Of a stretch of DNA of 5,034 nt, positions 1-5,034 are shown piece by piece. Source of the DNA: a bacterium (lineage in GTDB: Bacteria; Bdellovibrionota_C; UBA2361; SZUA-149); assembly GCA_003230795.1 (NCBI GenBank), contig QIGM01000461.1, forward strand, positions 1 to 5,034, given 5' to 3'. How positions within the stretch are numbered: position 1 is the stretch's first letter; every line of letters begins with the position of its first letter. Made by a program: the position numbers and the translations under genes. Below the pieces are notes generated by a model, which was given only the letters and a program-made list of their open reading frames with translations, did not search any database and had not been told where the DNA came from.

Positions 1-1159
1 TCTTGACCGCATTTGCTTCTCGCAGGGCCGCAACCGCATCGCGGACGGTTGAAGTGTAAGGACCCACCAAGACTGGAGTTCCACAGGCAGCCGGCTCAAG
101 TGGGTTGTGCCCGCCGATGTCAACAAGGGTCGCACCAACATAGGAGAAGGTCGCGAGAGCGTATACTTTTTGCAGTTCACCAAGTGTATCAAGGAAAACG
201 ACTCCGCTTGGCTGGGCCGCTCGGCCAGCACTTCGTCGGTGAAATTGCAACTCCATTTTCGTTAACAGCGCAGCACAGTCTTCAAAACGTTCTGGATGAC
301 GCGGAGTAATTACGAGTTGGAGACTTGGGACTTGCTCACGAGCCGCCATATACGCTCGGATTACTGCCTCATCTTCGCCGGGCCGAACACTTCCCGCAAC
401 GAAGCAAGGAAGCGCCAAATCGATACCGAGTTCCGCAGCAAACGCTTGGCGCTCTGCTTCGCTCATGGAAACGACTTCACGATCATACTTCGTGGAGCCA
501 AAAACAAAGAGGTTCTCCTCAAGCACTCCGAGATCACGAAAACGCTGCGCATCAAGCTCTGTCTGCGTGGCAACTAAACGAAAGATGCGAAGCAGAGGAG
601 CTAGCACCATTCGGAATCGAGCGTAGTTGGGGAAGCTGTAATCCGATATTCTGGCATTTATCAGACTTACGGGAATCTCGAGCTTACTAATCGCTAACAA
701 CATGCTAGGCCAAAGCTCTGTTTCGGTAATGAGAATCGCCTTTGGGCTTATCCTCGCAAGCGCCGAGCCGACCATCCAAGGATGATCCAGAGGCAATAGT
801 GCTGCTCGATTCTCTCCCAGTAATTCCCGGGCGATTCCTCTACCAGTAAGGGAAGTTGTAGATATGCCCACCTTCAGAGATGGATACTCACGCAGCATCT
901 CGCTCAGCAAAGGCTCTATTCCTCGAACCTCACCAACCGACGCCGCATGAATAAGCACATCAATCTCTGCCATTTCTGAACTTCGCCAAACACCACGTCC
1001 AAGGCGTTCATCTGCGCCCTCACGCCATCGAGGCTTTAGGAGTCCGTAGAGGAGCACGAAAGGAAGCGCCAAAGTGGAGAGGAGAAACACAATCACAGCA
1101 ACGAAACCCAAAACGGGAGTCGCTGAGGTAGCAGAACTATTCTTGGATTGGGGCAGCAT
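1..1159 (-). CDS. waaA: Kdo (3-deoxy-D-manno-octulosonic acid) transferase WaaA/KdtA, C-terminus cut by window edge
   Basis: WaaA transfers Kdo from CMP-Kdo to the lipid A precursor at the cytoplasmic face of the inner membrane. The frame is open from ATG at 1159 to the window edge, giving 386 residues. The family is usually about 420 long, so only the tail is missing. A hydrophobic N-terminal anchor spans about residues 16-42. It is followed by the N-terminal domain with ASVGEV (73-78), where E77 matches the family's catalytic glutamate, and by ETELWP (146-151). The C-terminal GT-B domain shows GSVRPGEDE (256-264), RHPERF (287-292) and the CMP-Kdo-binding type motif GGHNPLEPAA (349-358). The start lies inside the end of msbA (23-base overlap), with a weak GAAGA about 7 bases upstream; this suggests translational coupling. 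Two motif positions usually held by His are Arg (259) and Tyr (368). The identification is firm; whether it adds one or more Kdo residues cannot be read from the sequence. Confidence 0.96.
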   Translation of the reverse strand, partial: MLPQSKNSSATSATPVLGFVAVIVFLLSTLALPFVLLYGLLKPRWREGADERLGRGVWRSSEMAEIDVLIHAASVGEVRGIEPLLSEMLREYPSLKVGISTTSLTGRGIARELLGENRAALLPLDHPWMVGSALARISPKAILITETELWPSMLLAISKLEIPVSLINARISDYSFPNYARFRMVLAPLLRIFRLVATQTELDAQRFRDLGVLEENLFVFGSTKYDREVVSMSEAERQAFAAELGIDLALPCFVAGSVRPGEDEAVIRAYMAAREQVPSLQLVITPRHPERFEDCAALLTKMELQFHRRSAGRAAQPSGVVFLDTLGELQKVYALATFSYVGATLVDIGGHNPLEPAACGTPVLVGPYTSTVRDAVAALREANAVK

Positions 1160-2978
1160 GGCTAATCTTCGTCTCAAAGCTGGCGTCGTCTCGAAACTGA
1201 AGACGATAGAGACGTGCATACTCCCCTTCTTCTGCAATCAAGTCATCATGTGCGCCTAACTCTACAATACGAGCGTCCTTGAGCACCGCGATACGGTCGG
1301 CTTGACGAATAGTAGAAAGTCGATGAGCAATCACGAGCACCGTCCTACCTTTCATCAGAAGGTCAATCGCGTCTTGCACTAAGCCTTCGGACTCACTGTC
1401 GAGACTCGCTGTTGCCTCATCCAGGACTAAAATAGGGGCGTCTTTTAACAAGGCGCGGCCAATCGCGAGTCTAGCGCGTTGACCTCCAGAGAGACGCAAT
1501 CCCTGCTCACCAATTATCGTTGAGTAGCCTTCTGGAAGAGCCATGATAAAATCATGAGCATTCGCTGCTCGAGCCGCACGCTCAATCTCAAGGTCACTCG
1601 CTCCTAACTTTCCATACCCAATGTTCTCGCGAATGCTCGCGTTGAAAAGAAAAGTATGCTGATTCACCACAGAAATTGACTCACGCAGGGATTTGAGTGT
1701 CCAAGAATCGATTGGCTTTCCTTTTACCGATAGCGTTCCTTCCTCAACATCATAAAATCGCGGGAGTAGACTGACAAGGGTGGACTTTCCCGACCCTGAA
1801 TGTCCAACCAAGGCCACTGTTTCACCTGACTTAACTCGAAGACTCACGTCTCGAAGCGCGAACTCTATTTTCTCTGAGTCGCTACTTGAATCCGCACCAG
1901 CCGATGCGTAGCTGAAGGACACGTTTTTAAACTCGATATCAGCGCCTGCGGGATCGAGCGGGACGGCATCAGCTTTATCTTGGATATCGGGCTCGATATC
2001 GAGTATTTCAAAAATTCTCTCTGCTGCCGCAACACCAGTTTGAATAATATTGTTGACCCGACTGAGTTTTTTTACTGGCTCATACAGAAGAAAGATCGCT
2101 GAAACAAAGGCGATAAAATCACCTTGAGTTCGAACTCCCGAGATAACGCTGAAGCCTCCATAAAGGATAACCGCCGCAATCGCTAAGCTCCCAATTATCT
2201 CATTACTTGGGCTCGAAAGAGCGCCATACTTCTCGGCGCGAATAAAAGTGTTGGTAAATCGTTCGTTCTCTTCGCTAAATCGCTTATGCTCATAGTCCTC
2301 ACGACTAAAAGCTTGCACAACCTGATGCCCAACAATCGTTTCCTGCAATATCCCGGTGAGCCCACCAAATTGATCCTGACCACGCCTGCTAAGCTTACGG
2401 ACTTTTCTACCGAAGAGAATAACTGGGTAGATTCCCAAGGGGAATCCAACAAAAGCAATCAATGCAAGGAAGGGATCCAAATAAAACGCGACTGAAAGCA
2501 ACGCTATTATTCTGATTGAATCACGCAAAACACTTGCTGTTGCATCAGTAAGAGCAGAGCGAACGAGAAGGGTATCGTTGGTCACTCTAGAAATGAGGGA
2601 ACCGGTGCTATGGGTTTCATAAAATCGAGGGGAAAAGTTTAATAACTTAAGACTAATCTCATTTCGAATGTCTTTAATAATTCCCAGCCCAACTTGAGCA
2701 GACATATACTTCTGCAAGAAACCGAAAACGCTACGCACCAGAGCTAAAAGAACTATCACGCCAACAAGGACATGCAGCATGTTTTCATCTTGGGCACCAA
2801 ATACATCATCGAGCACACGCTTCAACAAGTAAGGCACTGCTCCATCCGTCGCGCCGTAGACGACCATCGCCGCAAGCGCACCGAAGAAGAGTTTTCGGTA
2901 TGGCGTAAGATATTTCAAGAGCCGACGATATACGACGACAGAGGAAGATTTTGTTTGATGCTCTGCCGTTTCCATCAC
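1137..2978 (-). CDS. msbA: Lipid A export ABC transporter, ATP-binding/permease protein MsbA
   Basis: This is a half-size ABC exporter (613 residues) in which the membrane and ATPase domains are fused. In this operon it most likely flips lipid A-core from the inner to the outer leaflet of the inner membrane as a homodimer. Six hydrophobic segments are visible at about 30-55, 67-92, 145-168, 170-192, 262-283 and 285-302. The ATPase domain follows, with aromatic Y357 before the nucleotide, Walker A GHSGSGKST (392-400), Q-loop Q440, signature LSGGQ (496-500), Walker B ILVLDE (516-521), D-loop SLD (525-527) and switch H552, so it looks catalytically complete. A Ser/Asp-rich stretch (about 360-370) lengthens the loop after Y357. 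GTG at 2978 and ATG at 2975 are adjacent starts; AAGG at 2987-2984 lies 8 bases before the ATG, which I favour. The gene begins 2-5 bases after the lpxB stop and ends in TAG inside waaA. ABC exporters of this kind are alike, so the MsbA name rests partly on context. Confidence 0.93.
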   Translation of the reverse strand: MMETAEHQTKSSSVVVYRRLLKYLTPYRKLFFGALAAMVVYGATDGAVPYLLKRVLDDVFGAQDENMLHVLVGVIVLLALVRSVFGFLQKYMSAQVGLGIIKDIRNEISLKLLNFSPRFYETHSTGSLISRVTNDTLLVRSALTDATASVLRDSIRIIALLSVAFYLDPFLALIAFVGFPLGIYPVILFGRKVRKLSRRGQDQFGGLTGILQETIVGHQVVQAFSREDYEHKRFSEENERFTNTFIRAEKYGALSSPSNEIIGSLAIAAVILYGGFSVISGVRTQGDFIAFVSAIFLLYEPVKKLSRVNNIIQTGVAAAERIFEILDIEPDIQDKADAVPLDPAGADIEFKNVSFSYASAGADSSSDSEKIEFALRDVSLRVKSGETVALVGHSGSGKSTLVSLLPRFYDVEEGTLSVKGKPIDSWTLKSLRESISVVNQHTFLFNASIRENIGYGKLGASDLEIERAARAANAHDFIMALPEGYSTIIGEQGLRLSGGQRARLAIGRALLKDAPILVLDEATASLDSESEGLVQDAIDLLMKGRTVLVIAHRLSTIRQADRIAVLKDARIVELGAHDDLIAEEGEYARLYRLQFRDDASFETKISHAAPIQE

Positions 2979-2980
2979 AG

Positions 2981-3739
2981 CTACCTTGAAGCCTCCGCAT
3001 CTATCAATTCAAGAATCGTTTGTGAAGCTCGTTCCGGGCCGCTCGTCCCCGCAGTAAGACCCGCCTCAAGACGTCGCCGAACCAAGGAGAGACTCTCTTT
3101 AAGTTCGTCTCTCCGGCGTTTGTCGCCAAGTAGTCTTTCTAATTCCTCCGCAATTCTCTCAGCGGAAACATCACCTTGTAGCAACTCGTCTACAACGTTC
3201 TGTCCTGCAATAAGATTAGCCATTGCAATGTTCTTAACGCCACGAACCAATCTCTTCGCTAAAAAATATGTCAGTGGAGATAATCGATACACTACGAAAA
3301 AAGGCACTTGAGCCAAAGCCGCTTCCACTGTTGCTGTTCCTGAAGCAACAACAGCAACGGTAGCAGCACGAAGACACTCTCTCGCCTGCCCTTCTACTAG
3401 ATGAATCCCTTCGTGTTCTCCGATGAGTTCTTCAAGCCAGGCCTTATCGATGCTCGTAGCGACGGGGAGAATGGCCTGCACACCGGGTCGAATTTGACGA
3501 AGCTTGGTAACCGCGTGCACCATTGGTAAAAGCAGACGTTCAATCTCAGCTTTTCTGCTTCCTGGAAGCAGCGCCACGGTCGGCGCATGTGGAGACAAGC
3601 CAAGCCCTGACAAAAATTCATCAGCTTGAAAACTCGAGTCAGGACGATCAAGAAAGGGATGCCCTATGTATTCCGCCGCAACGCCATGCTTGTGGTAAAA
3701 CGACTCTTCAAACGGAAATATCGGCAGCACCTTTTTCAC
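2981..3739 (-). CDS. lpxB: LpxB C-terminal fragment downstream of the TGA
   Basis: This is the remainder of LpxB, 252 residues if translation restarts at GTG 3739. It begins in the conserved stretch KKVLPIFPFEESFY and includes the GHP, PGSR, SGTATVEAAL and DELLQ motifs. It ends in TAG at 2983-2981, only 2-5 bases before msbA. GTG 3739 is simply the first permissible start codon after the TGA and lies in the middle of a conserved region, so it is unlikely to be an evolved start. No good Shine-Dalgarno sequence is placed for it: GGAGGAAGGG ends 25 bases upstream. I read this as a continuation of the upstream fragment, not a separate gene. Confidence 0.65.
   Translation of the reverse strand: MKKVLPIFPFEESFYHKHGVAAEYIGHPFLDRPDSSFQADEFLSGLGLSPHAPTVALLPGSRKAEIERLLLPMVHAVTKLRQIRPGVQAILPVATSIDKAWLEELIGEHEGIHLVEGQARECLRAATVAVVASGTATVEAALAQVPFFVVYRLSPLTYFLAKRLVRGVKNIAMANLIAGQNVVDELLQGDVSAERIAEELERLLGDKRRRDELKESLSLVRRRLEAGLTAGTSGPERASQTILELIDAEASR
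2984..2987 (-). promoter_or_regulatory. Ribosome binding site of msbA, deciding between GTG and ATG
   Basis: AAGG sits at the very end of the lpxB coding sequence. It is 8 bases from ATG (2975) and 5 bases from GTG (2978). Both spacings work, but the ATG is the stronger codon and the better spaced, so the protein may begin at the second Met. A longer GGAGG at 2996-2992 is too far away to serve either start well. Confidence 0.5.
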
Positions 3740-3760
3740 ATTACGCTTAATCGCTCGGAT

Positions 3761-3763
3761 TCA
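3761..3763 (-). other. In-frame TGA replacing the conserved Arg codon of lpxB
   Basis: The minus-strand codons run TGG AGG AAG GGA TGA ATC CGA GCG ATT. In LpxB proteins the sequence after WAWR continues with two variable residues and then a conserved Arg (WAWRQKR in E. coli). The TGA is exactly that Arg position and differs from CGA by one transition. Confidence 0.93.
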
Positions 3764-4237
3764 TCCCTTCCTCCAAGCCCAGATTTGCGGGCTAATGAAG
3801 AACACCACCGGCACACCTCGTTTGCGGAGTGATTTCGCGAGTAGCATATTGAATTCTGCGTAGTCAGTAAGCACAGCAACATCGGGCGAGCGCTTCTCAA
3901 CGACATCAAGGATCATTTTAAATGCTTTTCGAATCTTCGGAAGGCTACCTATAACCTCCGTCAGACCCATCACAGAGGCATATTTCTCAGAATCAACAAC
4001 TAGCTCCATACCTGCCGCGCGAAGCGCCTTCCCCCCCATGCCAAATACTTGCGCTCCCGGACGACGGCGCAATATCTCCGTCACCACACGCGCCGAGTGC
4101 TCATCTCCTGAGACTTCGCCAGCAACGAACAATATTTTAGGCGCAAGTACTCCCTGGGAATCGGCAACTGGTGCACGTCCAGCGACATTCTGATTCTCAA
4201 GTAATTCTTCCAGTCCACGCATTTCAGCACTAGGCAT
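3761..4237 (-). CDS. lpxB: LpxB N-terminal fragment upstream of the TGA
   Basis: If TGA acts as a stop, this 158-residue piece is what translation from the normal start would make. It carries the first part of the N-terminal nucleotide-sugar transferase fold and ends right after SPQIWAWRKG. ATG at 4237 has no convincing Shine-Dalgarno sequence, and a second in-frame ATG at 4222 (Met6) is an equal candidate. No in-frame start lies between Met6 and the first conserved strand at residue 34, so an N-terminal leader is unavoidable. The fragment lacks the PGSR and SGTATVEAAL parts of the active site and should not be active alone. Confidence 0.7.
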   Translation of the reverse strand: MPSAEMRGLEELLENQNVAGRAPVADSQGVLAPKILFVAGEVSGDEHSARVVTEILRRRPGAQVFGMGGKALRAAGMELVVDSEKYASVMGLTEVIGSLPKIRKAFKMILDVVEKRSPDVAVLTDYAEFNMLLAKSLRKRGVPVVFFISPQIWAWRKG

Positions 4238-4305
4238 TTGTTCGGCTCATTTAGGTTCTACGTGATGGAATTGTCTCGACACATTAATTAAAAGTTTTGG
4301 ACGCA
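4238..4305 (-). other. Intergenic gap between the dehydrogenase gene and lpxB
   Basis: This is the only real non-coding gap in the window, 68 bases long and A/T-richer than the genes. It contains the palindrome TTAATTAA at 4285-4292. I see no credible -35/-10 pair, no hairpin followed by a T run, and no strong ribosome binding site for lpxB. The genes on both sides are probably co-transcribed, but a weak internal promoter cannot be excluded. Confidence 0.5.
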
Positions 4306-5034
4306 TTAAACGAAATTCATGTTTCCAACTAACTTCGCAGAAGCGGGATTTTGATCAAACGCTTGAGAGCTTTCTTCAAAGGCGTCTCGAATTCGTTCGG
4401 CAAGCTGCAAAGCACGCAGACCATCATGTCCTGAAACAACAGGCTCCGTTCTTTCACGCACGGCATCAAGAAAGGCATGAATTTCATCATCCAAGGCATC
4501 TCGTTCCTGAACCTTGCGCTCATCAATATCTATTTTAGGAAAGCCTTTTCCATCACTTTCCGCAGACTTGGTATACATCTTAAGCTTCTTCTTTTCGAAA
4601 TCAAGCGAGATGTAAACATCTGGCTGAAAAATACGAATCGTACGCTCTGATTTAAACGCCGCTCTACTCGCGGAGACATTCGCAACAGCGCCTCCCTCAA
4701 AAGTCAGACGTGCATTCGCAACATCAACACTCTTGGTAAGAACAGGTATGCCCATCGCCTCAACCCGTTTCACTGGCCGTCCCACTAAGTGCGAAACGAT
4801 ATCAATATCGTGAATCATCAGGTCGAGCACAACATCAACATCAGCACCCCTACCGGAGAATGGAGAGATACGACGCACCTCGAAGAACCAGGGTTGAGTG
4901 AGCACTTCCTTCATCGCTCGAAATGCTGGGTTGAAGCGTTCGAGATGCCCTACTTGAAGCACTCTCCCGTGCTCTTCAGCTAAACGAATCAGCTCATGAG
5001 CTTGCTCAATTGTGGTGCACATTGGTTTTTCGAC
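4306..5034 (-). CDS. Gfo/Idh/MocA-family NAD(P)-dependent sugar dehydrogenase, N-terminus cut by window edge
   Basis: Only the last 242 residues are present. The Rossmann nucleotide-binding domain (roughly the first 95 residues of the family) lies beyond the right edge. The fragment opens with VEKPM, the family's EKP motif whose Lys is part of the active site. It continues with GHLERFNP (29-36 of the fragment) and DLMIHDIDI (71-79 by the motif start at D71), whose His75 is the expected catalytic-type His of the family. The substrate-binding alpha/beta domain then runs to the TAA at 4308-4306. Members with GHxERFNP are typical nucleotide-sugar oxidoreductases found beside lpxA/lpxB. One characterised relative in a lipid A setting is GnnA, which oxidises UDP-GlcNAc at C3 so that GnnB can aminate it. 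No gnnB is visible here, so that function is a hypothesis and no gene symbol is given. Confidence 0.9.
   Translation of the reverse strand, partial: VEKPMCTTIEQAHELIRLAEEHGRVLQVGHLERFNPAFRAMKEVLTQPWFFEVRRISPFSGRGADVDVVLDLMIHDIDIVSHLVGRPVKRVEAMGIPVLTKSVDVANARLTFEGGAVANVSASRAAFKSERTIRIFQPDVYISLDFEKKKLKMYTKSAESDGKGFPKIDIDERKVQERDALDDEIHAFLDAVRERTEPVVSGHDGLRALQLAERIRDAFEESSQAFDQNPASAKLVGNMNFV

Larger units (their letters stand above)
2981..4237 (-). pseudogene. lpxB: lpxB, lipid-A-disaccharide synthase, interrupted by one in-frame TGA
   Basis: LpxB condenses UDP-2,3-diacylglucosamine with 2,3-diacylglucosamine-1-phosphate (lipid X) to form the beta-1,6 disaccharide of lipid A. It is a GT19-family, GT-B-fold enzyme attached to the inner membrane. 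Read through the TGA, the frame is 418 codons, against about 380-390 for the family; the excess is an unusual N-terminal leader of about 33 residues. Numbered over the whole frame, KILFVAGEVSGDEHSA (34-49), VMGLTEV (89-95), D125 in the TDYAEFN stretch, SPQIWAWRKG (149-158), IGHPFLD (191-197), PGSR (225-228, with the functionally important Arg), SGTATVEAAL (299-308) and DELLQ (350-354) follow in the expected order. Codon 159 is TGA (3763-3761) where the family has Arg in WAWRxxR. Nothing else is damaged and the two halves share one frame, so any inactivation is recent, or the TGA is an error or is read through. It is labelled pseudogene for the visible stop only; function may persist. Confidence 0.85.

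Noticed and set aside
13..690. Three overlapping plus-strand open frames over the left end
   Set aside because: All are antisense to the continuous waaA frame, whose conserved motifs fully explain this region.
2772..3311. A 179-codon open frame on the plus strand across the lpxB/msbA junction
   Set aside because: It lies opposite two well-conserved genes, its product is Ser/Arg-rich with no recognisable domain, and it has no supporting start signal. It is a shadow frame.
3761..3763. Selenocysteine at the lpxB TGA
   Set aside because: The family has Arg here, not Cys, LpxB is not a redox enzyme, and I see no clear SECIS-type hairpin just downstream.
3739..3775. A frameshift in lpxB
   Set aside because: The upstream and downstream parts are in the same frame (4237 minus 3739 is divisible by 3), and the eight codons between the two open frames encode the TGA and then the expected I-R-A-I-K-R-N. 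It is a nonsense codon, not an indel.
4238..4305. A promoter for lpxB in the gap before it
   Set aside because: The A/T-rich TTAATTAA region is tempting, but no -35 element is correctly spaced and the gap is short enough for simple read-through from the dehydrogenase gene.
1..5034. Alternative genetic code with TGA as Trp or Gly
   Set aside because: Trp and Gly positions throughout the four genes use standard codons, and only one in-frame TGA occurs, at an Arg position. A recoded genome should show many.

Overview
The window is a compact piece of a lipid A / Kdo biosynthesis operon from a Gram-negative (LPS-making) bacterium. Every gene is on the minus strand, so transcription runs from right to left. 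By eye, base composition is roughly half GC. In transcription order the genes are: a Gfo/Idh/MocA-family sugar dehydrogenase cut by the right edge (5034-4306); lpxB, lipid-A-disaccharide synthase (4237-2981); msbA, the lipid A flippase (about 2978-1137); and waaA/kdtA, the Kdo transferase cut by the left edge (1159-1). As known from other genomes, an oxidoreductase - lpxB - msbA - waaA order next to lpxA resembles the lipid A clusters of deltaproteobacterial-type lineages such as Geobacter. That is only a loose hint of taxonomy; the sequence alone does not fix the organism.

The genes form one biochemical route. LpxB joins UDP-2,3-diacylglucosamine and lipid X into the disaccharide of lipid A, WaaA adds Kdo on the cytoplasmic face, and MsbA flips the product across the inner membrane. 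The oxidoreductase resembles nucleotide-sugar dehydrogenases. It could act like GnnA, which prepares a 3-amino sugar for lipid A, but this is inference. Spacing is tight: a 68-base gap precedes lpxB, lpxB and msbA are separated by only 2-5 bases, and msbA and waaA overlap by 23 bases. No promoter or terminator is convincing, and no stretch over 300 bases lacks a gene.

The outstanding anomaly is in lpxB. Its reading frame is open end to end except for a single in-frame TGA at 3763-3761, exactly where the conserved Arg of the WAWRxxR motif belongs (one C-to-T change from CGA). Both halves are otherwise well conserved and in the same frame. The options are a sequencing error, a recent nonsense mutation in a normally essential gene, translational readthrough, or restart of translation. 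A strong Shine-Dalgarno-like run and an ATGA overlap sit at the break. The most economical reading is an error or a very recent mutation; I see no clear evidence for an undescribed system.
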